This document shows, piece by piece, positions 11,423 through 20,774 of a stretch of DNA of 51,910 nt. The DNA is from an uncultured Alphaproteobacteria bacterium. GTDB lineage: Bacteria > Pseudomonadota > Alphaproteobacteria > CAAHEQ01 > UBA3637. The notes beneath the pieces are model-generated. The model saw only the letters and a program-made list of their open reading frames with translations. It made no database searches and had not been told where the DNA came from. The stretch covers positions 1 to 51,910 of the forward strand of contig CANQKV010000003.1 in the NCBI GenBank assembly GCA_947624545.1, written 5' to 3'. Each line of letters starts with the position of its first letter. Position 1 is the first letter of the stretch. The position numbers were made by a program, and so were the translations under genes.

Positions 11423-13504
11423 ATGTCATTAGATTCGTTTTTTAATCCGCAAAGCATTGCGGTTGTCGGTGTTTCAAATGATCCGAAAAAATTGGGCGCC
11501 GTTGTTTTTAACAATTTAATCGATGCCGGGTTTCAAGGGCATTTATATGCCGTAAATCCGAAATGCGCGGGAACACAACTGTATGGCAAGGATTGTTTTG
11601 CTTCGTTACGGGATTTACCCGAAGCGGTTGATTTGGCTGTGATTGTTGTACCGGCGAAGTTTACCATGCCCGTTATTGACGATGCCGTTGCCAACAAAGC
11701 CAAAAACATCAGCATTATCACGGCGGGATTCGGCGAAGTCGGCAATCACGAATTGGAAGACGGTATTGCCTTGAAATGTGCCGAAAACGGTATTAATTTA
11801 TTGGGTCCGAACTGTTTGGGACACATTTCCACATTCGATAAATTAAACGCCAGTTTTGCCGACGGTTTCCCTGCACAGGGCAATGTTGCGTTTATTTCGC
11901 AATCAGGGGCATATTGTTCGGCATTAATGGATTGGGCGCGGGAAAAAGGAATCGGCTTTTCGCATTTTATTTCCATCGGGAACAAAGCCTTGTTGGCGGA
12001 AGATCAACTGTTAGATGCTTTGAAAAACGATAAAAATACAACAGCGTTTATTTTCTATTTGGAATCTTTAAAACACGGTAAAGCATTTTTGCGTGTGTTA
12101 AAAGAAGTTTCCAAAACAAAACCGGTTGTGATTATGGAGCCGGGAAAATCGCAAAAAGCGCAAGCTGCCAGTTTGTCGCATACGGGTTCGTTGGCGCCGA
12201 ACTATCGCGTGTTGGAAATTGCTTTGAAAGGATCGGGTGCCGTTCAGGCATATACAACCCGTGAACTTTTCGGATTGTTGGAAATTTTGCAATATACGCA
12301 TCATCACGAATTCGACGGTTCCGTTGCCATTTTAACGAATGCCGGCGGTGTGGGCGTGTTATCCAGCGACTTGTGCGAAGATAACGGTCTTGATTTGGCG
12401 CGTCCGAGCGATAAAACCATTGAAGCATTGAAGGCAGCGTTGCCGGTGGAAGCTTCTTTCGGTAATCCGATTGACGTAATCGGTGATGCGCGGGCGGACA
12501 GATACGAATCGGCGTTAAAGATTTTGTGTGAAAGCGGTGAATATAAAAATATTTTGGTGCTTTTAACGCCGCAAATGGTTACGGACGCAACAGGTACGGC
12601 TGAAGCTATCGTGCGAATTGCTCCGCAATATAAAAACGTGAATATTTTTGCCGTATTTGTCGGCGGTGTTCGTGTGAGAGAAGGGCGTGATATTTTGGAA
12701 AAAGCGCACATTTTGAACTATGAATATCCGATTGATATTATTCGTTCGTTAGGCTTGTTAAAAGCGCAAATGGCTTATCGCGGCGTTAAAGACGTGACGG
12801 TTGAAACAAAGCCTGTTCCGGCGGAAATTAAGGCTGCCGTTCAAAAAGCCAAAGATGAAAAATTAGCGTCCTTACCGCAAAGTACGGTTAATATGATTAT
12901 GGATCATTACAAAATTGATTATCCCAAGAGCGGTAACTATACCGATAAAGCGGCAGCGCTTGATTTTTGTCGGAAAATCTTCCCTGCGCCCGTCGTGTTG
13001 AAATTATCGGCGCCCGATGCACTTCACAAAACGGAAATGAAAGGCATTTATCTGAATGTGTGTGACGAAGCTTCCTTTAACGAAGCGTGGGACGGCTTAA
13101 ACGGCTCTATTGCCAAGTTTAACTTAAAAGGTGCCAGTGTTCTCATTCAGGAAATGATTGTGAAAGCAACGGAAACAATTATCGGTGTAAATTCCGATAA
13201 GAATTTCGGGCGTATTATGGTGTTCGGTACCGGCGGTATTTATACGGAAGTGATGAAAGATACCACGTTGCGTATTTTACCTGCGGAAGACTTTGATGCC
13301 ATGATTAAAGAAACAAAAGTCGGCACTATTTTAAACGGTGTGCGGGGTGAAGAACCGAAAGCCGTCGGTGCCTTGGCGGAAACGCTCAAAAAAATTCAAC
13401 AGGTTGTTTTGGAAATTCCCGAAATTACCTCCATTGACGGTAACCCTGTTTTGGTCACAAAAGACAGAGCCGTTGTGGTTGACTTTAAAATGCTTTTGAA
13501 ATAA
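11423..13504 (+). CDS. Acetate-CoA ligase (ADP-forming), fused alpha-beta type
   Basis: A 693-residue acyl-CoA synthetase of the NDP-forming family, which interconverts acetyl-CoA plus ADP and phosphate with acetate, CoA and ATP. It has a CoA-binding domain (SIAVVGVSND at 11-20, GPNCLG at 128-133), a succinyl-CoA-ligase-like domain (ISQSGAYCSALMDW from 158), and a phosphohistidine candidate H253 in SLSHTGSL. The C-terminal 220 residues are an ATP-grasp domain (KLSAPDALHKTEMKG region and the FGTGGIYTE segment). Fusion of alpha and beta in one chain is common in bacteria. The ATG at 11423 follows AAAGGAGATTAT and is preferred over an upstream ATG at 11366. Substrate could be another short acyl-CoA. 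Confidence 0.88.
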   Translation: MSLDSFFNPQSIAVVGVSNDPKKLGAVVFNNLIDAGFQGHLYAVNPKCAGTQLYGKDCFASLRDLPEAVDLAVIVVPAKFTMPVIDDAVANKAKNISIITAGFGEVGNHELEDGIALKCAENGINLLGPNCLGHISTFDKLNASFADGFPAQGNVAFISQSGAYCSALMDWAREKGIGFSHFISIGNKALLAEDQLLDALKNDKNTTAFIFYLESLKHGKAFLRVLKEVSKTKPVVIMEPGKSQKAQAASLSHTGSLAPNYRVLEIALKGSGAVQAYTTRELFGLLEILQYTHHHEFDGSVAILTNAGGVGVLSSDLCEDNGLDLARPSDKTIEALKAALPVEASFGNPIDVIGDARADRYESALKILCESGEYKNILVLLTPQMVTDATGTAEAIVRIAPQYKNVNIFAVFVGGVRVREGRDILEKAHILNYEYPIDIIRSLGLLKAQMAYRGVKDVTVETKPVPAEIKAAVQKAKDEKLASLPQSTVNMIMDHYKIDYPKSGNYTDKAAALDFCRKIFPAPVVLKLSAPDALHKTEMKGIYLNVCDEASFNEAWDGLNGSIAKFNLKGASVLIQEMIVKATETIIGVNSDKNFGRIMVFGTGGIYTEVMKDTTLRILPAEDFDAMIKETKVGTILNGVRGEEPKAVGALAETLKKIQQVVLEIPEITSIDGNPVLVTKDRAVVVDFKMLLK

Positions 13505-13524
13505 AACGTTTCAAGAAGCATTTA

Positions 13525-13562
13525 AAAAATCCGCGTTGTTGAAATAACGGCGCGGATTTTTA
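13525..13562 (+). terminator. Terminator of the acetate-CoA ligase gene
   Basis: AAAAATCCGCG pairs with CGCGGATTTTT around an inner CCGTTGTT-like loop, 20 bases after the stop codon, ending in a T run. Confidence 0.85.
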
Positions 13563-13583
13563 ATAAAACGAAAAAAAAGAAGC

Positions 13584-13612
13584 TTGACAAAGTGATTAAA
13601 AAGAAGTAATAT
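13584..13612 (+). promoter_or_regulatory. Promoter of tRNA-Ala
   Basis: TTGACA at 13584-13589 and TAATAT at 13607-13612 with a 17-bp spacer, placed 18 bases before the mature tRNA 5' end. It lies right after the upstream terminator, which supports independent transcription. Confidence 0.75.
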
Positions 13613-13629
13613 CTGTTTAAATTTAAAAC

Positions 13630-13705
13630 GGGGTTATAGCTCAGCTGGGAGAGCGCTGCGTTCGCAATGCAGAGGTCGGGGGTTCAATCCCCCCTAACTC
13701 CACCA
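13630..13705 (+). tRNA. tRNA-Ala (anticodon CGC)
   Basis: A full 76-base cloverleaf with encoded CCA. The acceptor arms are GGGGTTA and TAACTCC (one G-T pair), the D arm is GCTC-AGCTGGGA-GAGC, and the anticodon stem CTGCG/TGCAG encloses the loop TTCGCAA, so the anticodon is CGC, reading GCG. The T arm is GGGGG-TTCAATC-CCCCC. The identity pair G3-U70 of tRNA-Ala is met by the third acceptor pair (G-T). Confidence 0.96.
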
Positions 13706-13733
13706 AAAAACCGCTTTATAACGGTTTTTTTTA
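13705..13733 (+). terminator. Terminator after tRNA-Ala
   Basis: AAAAAACCG and CGGTTTTTT pair around CTTTATAA immediately after the CCA end, followed by a T run. Confidence 0.85.
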
Positions 13734-13823
13734 TAACAAAAATGAGAGAAAACCCGAAAGAAGCCGTTTCAATCAATAATGAATGCTTTTTTTTAATCGT
13801 TCAAATTGTTTTAAGGAGTTTTT

Positions 13824-14417
13824 ATGAGTCATACATCAAAAAATTTCACAATGCCGACGCAAATTTGTTCCGAGCGTTTGACTTTGAAAAAAATTAAACC
13901 GAGTGTTCGATTAGCCGATCAATTATTTCAAATTGTTGCGGAAAACAGAGATCACATTTTGCCTTTTCTTGAATTTGCCATGCCCCAAATAACGGGTTCG
14001 ATTGATGATGAATACAAATATCTTGTTCAAGCCGAGCAAGATTGGAATGACGGCAAAAGATTCGAATATGTTATCTGTCCGAAAGGCAAAAACGAGGTGT
14101 TGGGCTGTGTTTGTGTGTTTCAAAGGCATTTACAGATTGATAAATGCGTTGAACTCGGTTATTGGTTAAAGGAAAAGGCAACCAAAAAAGGCTATATGAA
14201 CGAGGCGTTGCGTCAAGTGGTTAAAACGTGCTTTAAAAAAGGCACTGCACGCATTTATATTCGAATCGATACCGAAAATCAAGCTTCCGTTCATGTTGCA
14301 CAAAAAATCGGCTTTCAAAAAGAAGGTGTTGAGCGAAACGGGCGGTATAATTTTTACTTTAAAACGTTTCGCCATATGAATATATTTTCAAAAATAAAAG
14401 AAGATCGGGATGATTAA
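13824..14417 (+). CDS. GNAT family N-acetyltransferase (RimJ/RimL-like)
   Basis: A 197-residue cytoplasmic acetyl-CoA-dependent N-acetyltransferase. It begins with the RimL-type opening SERLTLKKIKPS, contains a first-half segment with paired aromatics (DHILPFLEFA), and the acetyl-CoA-binding region ELGYWLKEKATKKGYMNEAL (about 110-130), where the usual G-x-G loop is replaced by a Lys/Thr-rich version. The C-terminal NQASVHVAQKIGFQKEGVE is the typical closing motif. The start at 13824 follows TTAAGGAGTTTTT. The substrate may be a ribosomal protein N-terminus or another amine; this cannot be fixed from sequence. It is a single gene between tRNA-Ala and the ppiD-like gene. Confidence 0.85.
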   Translation: MSHTSKNFTMPTQICSERLTLKKIKPSVRLADQLFQIVAENRDHILPFLEFAMPQITGSIDDEYKYLVQAEQDWNDGKRFEYVICPKGKNEVLGCVCVFQRHLQIDKCVELGYWLKEKATKKGYMNEALRQVVKTCFKKGTARIYIRIDTENQASVHVAQKIGFQKEGVERNGRYNFYFKTFRHMNIFSKIKEDRDD

Positions 14418-14420
14418 AAA

Positions 14421-14449
14421 AAAGCCTTTGAATTTTGTTCAAAGGCTTT
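14421..14449 (-). terminator. Terminator of the ppiD-like gene
   Basis: A 12-pair stem (AAAGCCTTTGAA with TTCAAAGGCTTT) lies between the convergent GNAT and ppiD-like genes. On the minus strand it is followed by eight T residues, so it serves the leftward gene best; it may also stop rightward transcription. Confidence 0.85.
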
Positions 14450-14466
14450 AAAAAAATTGCTTGTGT

Positions 14467-16356
14467 TTATTCTTCGCCCTGATATTGTTTTACCAACGTT
14501 TTCAAAGCTTTTTCATTGACTTTGACATCGGCATCTTTCATATAATTTTGCATAAAAGCTTCTTTTAAAATGGTTGCGGTACCCGAGGCCGTTTCCTCTT
14601 TTAATGCCGATGTGATTTCCGTTTGACTGCCGGGTTGAATTTCATGCACGATGACCACGAATCTTGATTCGTTCACGGGATAAGCCTGCACGTTATCTTT
14701 GCCGACGGCTTGATGAAAAATATTTTGATTTAATTCGTCATTCAATTCAAAGTTATTATCCCGTGTAAAAACTTCTTTTTGAAGGGTAACGGTTTGCGGC
14801 GGTAAAACAGGTTCTTTTCCTGCCCGAATATCCGCTAAAATCGATTCGATTGTTTTATCCGTGAGCGCTACTTGTTTGTCATGCACCCATTTGGAACGCA
14901 ATTCCTCTTTCACCTGCTCAAAGGGTTTTTGCATAACGGGCGTAATCTCATCAATTTCGGCAACCAGATAACCGTCACCGTTTCGCACAAAACTTGAAAC
15001 ATCACCTTTCTTTAAAATAAACACGTTTTGCAATAATTCCTGATTTTTCATATTTTCAGGTATTGTTTTCCCGTCAGCCGAGTTGCCGGCAATATCTGTT
15101 TTATTGACGGTTACGGTTTGTAAATTCAGTTTTTGTGCCGCTTCTTTCAAAGAAGCACCCGTTCCTAAAATATCTTCCGTTTCGCGCACCAGATTTTCAA
15201 GCGCATCGTAAGCTTCATCGGCAGCCAATGCTTTTCGAATTTGCGCTTTAATCGTTTCTGCCGGTTGCGTTTGAGCAGGCACAATATCTTTGACCCATAA
15301 AATGTGCCACCCCGCCTGCGAGTGAATGGGACCGACAATTTCATTTTTTTCTGCCTTAAAGACAGGCTCTGCCAATTCCTCCATTAATTGATTTTTGGCG
15401 GTTAAGCCGAAATGCGTTTCTTCAGGGGTTTGCGTTGTGTTTTTTAACGCCGTTTCTTCAAAGTTTTCCGGTGTTACAATGCTTTTTGTCTCATTGGCAG
15501 CGCTTTCGGATTTGAAGAACATTTGATATAAATCTCTTTCTTCCGGTTTGTTGTATTTTTCTTTTTGTTCTTCATATCGCGCGTTGACTTCGTTTTCGTC
15601 AATTTTAACGCGTTGCATCATTAATTCGGGCGTTAATGCTAATACGGTTAACGTGCGATATTCCGGATTCATCAATTCCTCGGCATAAGCTTCATAGTAA
15701 TCTTTCAAATCCTGCTCGGAGGGTTGGTCGTTTATAACAATGTTGCTCGGTATAATCGGCATAACGGAAACAATGCGTTTTTCGTTTTTATAATTGTTGG
15801 CGGCTTTTACAATCAATTCGGGGGCATAACTTAAACCCGTCAACGAATCTTGCAAATGCTTGAATGCCAATTCTTTTTTCAGTCGTTCCGATAATTGTGT
15901 TTCATTTAAATCGGTTTGCATTAAATAGGCATAGAATAAATTTTTATCAAACTTCCCCGTATTATCTTTAAAAACGGGATTTTGTTCCACATAAGCGGCA
16001 ACCGATTCGTTTGAAGCGGCAAGTCCGAACCGATCGATTAAAGATTCTTGTACCAAAGCGGAAATTTCTTGTTGTAAAACTTGATCGAAAATGCCGTTTT
16101 TGAGAGCTTGCGAAACAGACATATATTTATTGCCTGCCAAGCGGGCGTAAGTTTTACGGGCGCGTTCAAACGATTGATGAAGCTGTTGCGGCGTTAAGCC
16201 TTTCTTGCCGACTTGCACAATGTCGCTCGACGAATCGTAAGCCGATAAATTGGCTAATCCGCCCAAGCCCCAAAATGCCAACATACTTAATGCCAATGCA
16301 CCTAAAATTAATTTGGCAACCCATGAATTTCCGAGTTTGTTAAAAAAAGTAATCAT
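14467..16356 (-). CDS. ppiD: SurA_N/PpiC peptidyl-prolyl isomerase, PpiD-like periplasmic chaperone
   Basis: A 629-residue inner-membrane-anchored periplasmic folding factor for outer-membrane and exported proteins. A short cytoplasmic start is followed by one membrane helix (about 12-33), a SurA-type N-terminal helical chaperone domain (about 35-230), a parvulin-like PpiC domain (about 260-370, with EPVFKAEKNEIVGPI and AGWHILWV), and a long C-terminal helical region. The length and order match PpiD (about 620 residues). AAGGATAAACGC precedes the ATG. In alphaproteobacteria, PpiD-like genes often sit near other housekeeping genes; here it follows topA on the same strand with a 69-bp gap. Confidence 0.9.
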   Translation of the reverse strand: MITFFNKLGNSWVAKLILGALALSMLAFWGLGGLANLSAYDSSSDIVQVGKKGLTPQQLHQSFERARKTYARLAGNKYMSVSQALKNGIFDQVLQQEISALVQESLIDRFGLAASNESVAAYVEQNPVFKDNTGKFDKNLFYAYLMQTDLNETQLSERLKKELAFKHLQDSLTGLSYAPELIVKAANNYKNEKRIVSVMPIIPSNIVINDQPSEQDLKDYYEAYAEELMNPEYRTLTVLALTPELMMQRVKIDENEVNARYEEQKEKYNKPEERDLYQMFFKSESAANETKSIVTPENFEETALKNTTQTPEETHFGLTAKNQLMEELAEPVFKAEKNEIVGPIHSQAGWHILWVKDIVPAQTQPAETIKAQIRKALAADEAYDALENLVRETEDILGTGASLKEAAQKLNLQTVTVNKTDIAGNSADGKTIPENMKNQELLQNVFILKKGDVSSFVRNGDGYLVAEIDEITPVMQKPFEQVKEELRSKWVHDKQVALTDKTIESILADIRAGKEPVLPPQTVTLQKEVFTRDNNFELNDELNQNIFHQAVGKDNVQAYPVNESRFVVIVHEIQPGSQTEITSALKEETASGTATILKEAFMQNYMKDADVKVNEKALKTLVKQYQGEE

Positions 16357-16425
16357 TTGCGTTTATCCTTTGTTACTGTTTTTTGTTTTTTATACAAAAA
16401 AACGCGCCGTTTTTCAAGTGTTTTT

Positions 16426-18894
16426 TTATTTTTGCCGCATTTTATCTTCAATCAGGCGAACAGCCTCTTCCAAAGAAGGAACTTCTTTTTTGTTTTTAAC
16501 CGATGCCATCACTTTTTCCCATTTGACATAAGGACCGTAATGCCCGATTTGATAGGTAATTTCTTTATCGTTCCATTTGCCCAAAACGGTTGCTTTGGCT
16601 TTTTCTTTCGATTTTGACAGCAATTCTTGCGCTCTTTTGAGATCAATGGTCAACACGTTATCGGTCGGTTCCAACGATTGATATGTTTTTCCGCGTTTAA
16701 CGTAGGGTCCGAATTTGCCCAATGCCGCTTCAATCGGTTCTTTTGTTTTGGAATCGATTCCCAGTTGTCGCGGCAATGAAAGAAGTTGTAATGCCACATC
16801 AAGCGTGATTTTTTCGGGTGCCGTATTCTTGGGTAAACCCGTTCTTTTGGCTTCTTTACCGCTGCCTTCCTGCACATACCAACCGTAAGGACCTTTTCTT
16901 AAAATAATCGGTTTGTTTTGAGGGCTGACTCCCAGCTCTTTTAAGGTTTCTTTACTCTCTTTATCGGTTCCTTCGGCTAAATCGCTCGGCATTTCAAACG
17001 CTTGTTGTTTCGTATATTTACATGTCGGATAATTGGAACAGCCGATAAACGCACCGAATTTTCCCAAATGTAAAGAGAGTTTTCCCGTATGGCATTCGGG
17101 ACAAACACGCGAATCGGGTGTCGGAAAAATTTGTTTTTCCAAACTATGCAACACGGTTTCCATAATGTCATGCGTTTTTGTCGGAACGGCGTGAACCGTT
17201 TGATTGAATTGTCCCCAAAAATCTCTTAAAACAGGCTTCCATTGCGCTTTTCCGTTGGTAATGTCATCAAGCTTGTTTTCCATATTGGCGGTATAATCAT
17301 ATTGGACATATTGATTGAAATAATTTTCCATAAACGCCGTTACGATTTTTCCTCTGTCCTGCGGAACGAACTTTTTGGCAATTAACTTTACATATTCTCT
17401 TTCCTGCAACACGTTTAAAATGGTGGCGTATGTTGAGGGACGTCCGATGCCGAGTTCTTCCAGTTTTTTCACCAGACTGGCTTCCGAAAAACGCGGTGGC
17501 GGTTCGGTAAAGTGTTGCGCCGGTTCGACTTTAATTAAATCGGTTTTATCGCCGACATTCATGGGCGGCAGTAAGGCGTTATCTTCTTCGGGCGAATCAT
17601 CGACATCTTCTTTATAAACTTTAATGAAGCCCGGGAAAGCAATCGTTTGCCCCGTTGCCCGAAATTGTGTTTTTTGCGTGTTTGAAAGAATATCAATACT
17701 CACTTTATCCAAAAGTGCATTTTCCATTTGACAGGCTATGGTGCGCTTGAAAATCAACTCATATAATTTTCGTTGATCGGGCGTTAAATGCGCGGCAATC
17801 GATTCGGGTGTGCGTCGAGCTTGCGTCGGACGAATGGCTTCATGCGCTTCTTGGGCGTTTTTGGAATTGTTTTTATAAAAACGCGGTTTATCGGGTAAAT
17901 AATTTTCACCGTATTCTTTTAAAATCAATTCGCGAATTTGTCCGATGGCTTCTTGCGATAAAGCAACGCTGTCGGTACGCATGTATGTGATTAAACCGAC
18001 CGTTTCTCCGCCGATATCAACGCCTTCGTATAATCCTTGTGCCAGCTGCATGGTTTTTTTGGCACTGAATCCCAGTTTGCGAGAGGCTTCCTGTTGCAGG
18101 GTTGACGTTGTGAACGCGGGCGCGGGATTGCGCTTGATTTGCTTTTTCTCGACGGCGCCGACGGTGTAAAGCGTGTTCAACGCCGTATCAAGTGCTTTGT
18201 CTGCCGCTTCTTTTGTCGGAATATCAAACTTTTTCAATTTTTCGCCGTTTAAATGCGTAAGCTTTGCCTGAAATGCCGTTCCGTCTTTTGTTTGAAAATG
18301 ACCTGTTAAATCCCAATATTCTTCCGCCTTGAAAGCATTGATTTCATCTTCACGTTCACAAATAAGTCGTAACGCTACCGATTGCACGCGTCCGGCGGAA
18401 CGGGCGCCGGGCAGGCTGCGCCATAGCAACGGGGAAATTTGAAATCCGACCAGATAATCAAGCGCGCGTCGTGCCAAATAGGCATCAACCAGCTGCATAT
18501 CAATTTCGCGCGGATTTTGAACGGCTTCCAATACGGCGCTTTTGGTAATTTCGTGAAACACAATACGATAAACGGGCAGTTGCGGATTTAATTTTTTTCG
18601 CTTTTTCAATTCCTGAACCACATGCCATGCAATGGCTTCCCCTTCACGATCGGGGTCGGAAGCCAAATAAAGCGCATCGGCTTTGGCAAGAGCTTTAATA
18701 ATTTCCCGAACGGTTTTTTCGCCGCGACTTTGAACTTCCCAATCCATGGCAAAATCTTCATCGGGACGAACAGAGCCGTCTTTGGCAGGTACATCGCGAA
18801 TATGTCCGAAACTTGCCATGACAAAATAATCTTTTCCCAAATACTTGTTAATTGTTTTGGCTTTCGCCGGTGATTCCACAATAACCAGTTTCAT
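16426..18894 (-). CDS. topA: DNA topoisomerase I
   Basis: A 822-residue type IA topoisomerase that relaxes negative supercoils by single-strand passage. A Toprim domain opens the protein (LVIVESPAKAKTINKYLG from residue 3, catalytic E7; DPDREGE at 80-86). The catalytic tyrosine is Y304 in GLITYMRTDS. The C-terminal third has one clear C4 zinc ribbon (CPEC...CSNYPTC) followed by topoisomerase C-terminal repeats with GPYVK-type motifs. I start at the ATG at 18894, which overlaps the dprA stop codon as ATGA and has GGGAG upstream; an in-frame ATG four codons earlier is less likely. It is the last gene of the plsY-dprA-topA set. Confidence 0.97.
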   Translation of the reverse strand: MKLVIVESPAKAKTINKYLGKDYFVMASFGHIRDVPAKDGSVRPDEDFAMDWEVQSRGEKTVREIIKALAKADALYLASDPDREGEAIAWHVVQELKKRKKLNPQLPVYRIVFHEITKSAVLEAVQNPREIDMQLVDAYLARRALDYLVGFQISPLLWRSLPGARSAGRVQSVALRLICEREDEINAFKAEEYWDLTGHFQTKDGTAFQAKLTHLNGEKLKKFDIPTKEAADKALDTALNTLYTVGAVEKKQIKRNPAPAFTTSTLQQEASRKLGFSAKKTMQLAQGLYEGVDIGGETVGLITYMRTDSVALSQEAIGQIRELILKEYGENYLPDKPRFYKNNSKNAQEAHEAIRPTQARRTPESIAAHLTPDQRKLYELIFKRTIACQMENALLDKVSIDILSNTQKTQFRATGQTIAFPGFIKVYKEDVDDSPEEDNALLPPMNVGDKTDLIKVEPAQHFTEPPPRFSEASLVKKLEELGIGRPSTYATILNVLQEREYVKLIAKKFVPQDRGKIVTAFMENYFNQYVQYDYTANMENKLDDITNGKAQWKPVLRDFWGQFNQTVHAVPTKTHDIMETVLHSLEKQIFPTPDSRVCPECHTGKLSLHLGKFGAFIGCSNYPTCKYTKQQAFEMPSDLAEGTDKESKETLKELGVSPQNKPIILRKGPYGWYVQEGSGKEAKRTGLPKNTAPEKITLDVALQLLSLPRQLGIDSKTKEPIEAALGKFGPYVKRGKTYQSLEPTDNVLTIDLKRAQELLSKSKEKAKATVLGKWNDKEITYQIGHYGPYVKWEKVMASVKNKKEVPSLEEAVRLIEDKMRQK

Positions 18895-20030
18895 GCGTTC
18901 TCCCATTCATTGTTGTAAACGAGGGCTACTTTTCCGCCGGCAAACCGTTCAATTCGACCGGCAAGCTCCAATTCCACCAAAATAATGTTGACTAACTCCG
19001 TTCTTAAACCCGAGCCGCGAATAAGCTGATTGACATCGGTTGTTTCGGGGGAAAGTCTGCTTAAAATAATTTGACGGGCATTATTTAATTCCTGTTCCAT
19101 GGGCAGTGATACGGAATCGTTTTCGGTTGCCTGTAAACTGTCCATTAAAATTTTTGTTGTGTCAAAATCGAGCAAACGTAAAATATCTTCGGCACTTGTT
19201 ACCAAATGAGCGCCGTCTTGAATGAGTTGATTAGGTCCTTCACTGCGCGAATCGAGCGGTGAACCCGGAACGGCAAACACTTCCCGATTTTGATTCAGGG
19301 CGCATCGCGCCGTAATTAACGAGCCGGACAGTTTGTTGGCTTCAATAACCAACACGCCGACGGATAAGCCGGATATAATGCGATTCCGTCGCGGAAAGAA
19401 AGAGGGTATCGGCAAAGTACCCATCGGTAATTCGGATATTAAGCACCCGAGCGATGCGATTTTCTCATATAATTCTTCGTTTTCTTTCGGATAAACTTTA
19501 TCAACGCCCGTACCCAAAACGGCGATTGTTCCGCCTTGTTCCGTCGTATTTGCCAAGGCGCCTTCGTGAGCTGCCGAATCGATACCGCGCGCCATGCCCG
19601 ATGTGACAACGTAATTGTTTTGAGCTAATTGAAAAGCAATTTTTCGCGTGATGTTTTGTCCGTTTGCGGAACAGTTGCGACTGCCGACAATACCGATACT
19701 TGTTTTTTGAAGTAAATTTTTCCAACCTTTTATAAATAAAATCGGCGGACGATCTTCAATTTCTTTTAAAAGCGGCGGATAATCGGGCGATGAAACGGTC
19801 AGAATTTCGGCGTTGTTTTTGTGCGCCGATTCCAGTTGTTGATTTACAAACGAATCGTCGGCAATTTTAATCGGACGATTGCGCCCGCCGCGACGGGCAA
19901 ACTCGGGTAAATGAATGACGGCTTCACGCGCACTTTTAAAATATTTCATTAAGTCGCGAAAGGTAATCGGTCCGACATTTTCACTGAGTGCCAGTTTAAT
20001 TTGATAATATGCTTCGTCCGTTGGTTGCAT
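18891..20030 (-). CDS. dprA: DNA-processing protein DprA (Smf)
   Basis: A 379-residue cytoplasmic protein that binds incoming single-stranded DNA and loads RecA during natural transformation. The Rossmann-like DprA core shows GIVGSRNCSANG, VTSGMARGIDSAAHEGAL, GGTIAVLGTGVDKVYP, and the FPRRNRIISGLS and SGSLITARCALNQNREVFAVPG motifs. An N-terminal SAM-like helical part (about 1-70) and a C-terminal winged-helix region (about 310-375, LSPETTDVNQLIRGSG) are both present, as in full-length family members. Its start overlaps the plsY stop by one base (TGATG), and its stop overlaps topA, so the three are translationally coupled. dprA is also widely kept in species not known to be competent. Confidence 0.96.
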   Translation of the reverse strand: MQPTDEAYYQIKLALSENVGPITFRDLMKYFKSAREAVIHLPEFARRGGRNRPIKIADDSFVNQQLESAHKNNAEILTVSSPDYPPLLKEIEDRPPILFIKGWKNLLQKTSIGIVGSRNCSANGQNITRKIAFQLAQNNYVVTSGMARGIDSAAHEGALANTTEQGGTIAVLGTGVDKVYPKENEELYEKIASLGCLISELPMGTLPIPSFFPRRNRIISGLSVGVLVIEANKLSGSLITARCALNQNREVFAVPGSPLDSRSEGPNQLIQDGAHLVTSAEDILRLLDFDTTKILMDSLQATENDSVSLPMEQELNNARQIILSRLSPETTDVNQLIRGSGLRTELVNIILVELELAGRIERFAGGKVALVYNNEWENA

Positions 20031-20635
20031 CAGGCTTTTTTCTCCTTTTTGAAACGGATTTTGCTTTCTTCGCCTTTAATTAAGCGTTGAATATTGTTGC
20101 GATGACGATAATAAGATAATAAAGTCAACAAAAAATAAATTACGGCAACCGATTTTTTCGATTCTGTCAAATATGCCGCTATCGGCGCAAGGGTTAAAGC
20201 CGTTAAAGCGGCAAGGGAAGAATAACGAAACGTAATGGCGGTTATCAGCCAACATAATGCCGTTATAATGCCGGTTAAAGGTGTCATTGCCAACATAAGT
20301 CCCAGCGTTGAGGCAACGCCTTTTCCGCCCTTAAATTTGAGCCAGACGGGGTAATTATGCCCGATAATTGCCGCAACGCCTGCCGTTAAACCGATGGCTT
20401 GCGCGTGAAATAAAGCTTGAAACACAAAGGCTGCCAAAGCCGCTTTGCCGATATCGCAAAGAAGCGTTGCCAAGGCTAAATCTTTGCGCCCCGTTCTTAA
20501 AACATTTGTTGCGCCGATGTTTCCCGAGCCGATTTTGCGAATATCGCCCAAACCTGCCAAGCGGGTTAAAACAAGTCCGAACGGAATTGAGCCGATAAAA
20601 TAGCCGATGACGATTGCCGTAAAATAAATAAGCAT
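20030..20635 (-). CDS. plsY: Glycerol-3-phosphate acyltransferase PlsY
   Basis: A 201-residue polytopic membrane enzyme that makes lysophosphatidic acid from acyl-phosphate and glycerol-3-phosphate, the first step of phospholipid synthesis. It carries the three PlsY motifs: GSGNIGATN (36-44), KFKGGKGVAST (about 104-114) and the later TRY/HR region (YYRHRNNIQRL). Five hydrophobic helices are apparent. The start at 20635 follows AAAGGAGAAGTT and gives the normal length; an upstream ATG at 20689 would add 18 charged residues before the first helix. It leads the plsY-dprA-topA set. Confidence 0.95.
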   Translation of the reverse strand: MLIYFTAIVIGYFIGSIPFGLVLTRLAGLGDIRKIGSGNIGATNVLRTGRKDLALATLLCDIGKAALAAFVFQALFHAQAIGLTAGVAAIIGHNYPVWLKFKGGKGVASTLGLMLAMTPLTGIITALCWLITAITFRYSSLAALTALTLAPIAAYLTESKKSVAVIYFLLTLLSYYRHRNNIQRLIKGEESKIRFKKEKKA

Positions 20636-20774
20636 AACTTCTCCTTTAATGTTGTTTAAAGTTTTAAACAATTTTAATTTAAAACGCAAGCAAAAAAGAG
20701 AGCTTTTTTTGTTTTCATATATATATGAAAGATTTTTTTTATCGATTTAAAAATTTTTCGAACGAAATGATGTT

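Noticed and set aside
12132..12428. Antisense frames over the acetate-CoA ligase gene
   Set aside because: The sense frame has clear family motifs throughout; the antisense frames have none.
13667..13897. Frame beginning inside tRNA-Ala and running into the GNAT gene
   Set aside because: It starts in a tRNA and crosses a terminator; the GNAT gene has its own start and ribosome-binding site.
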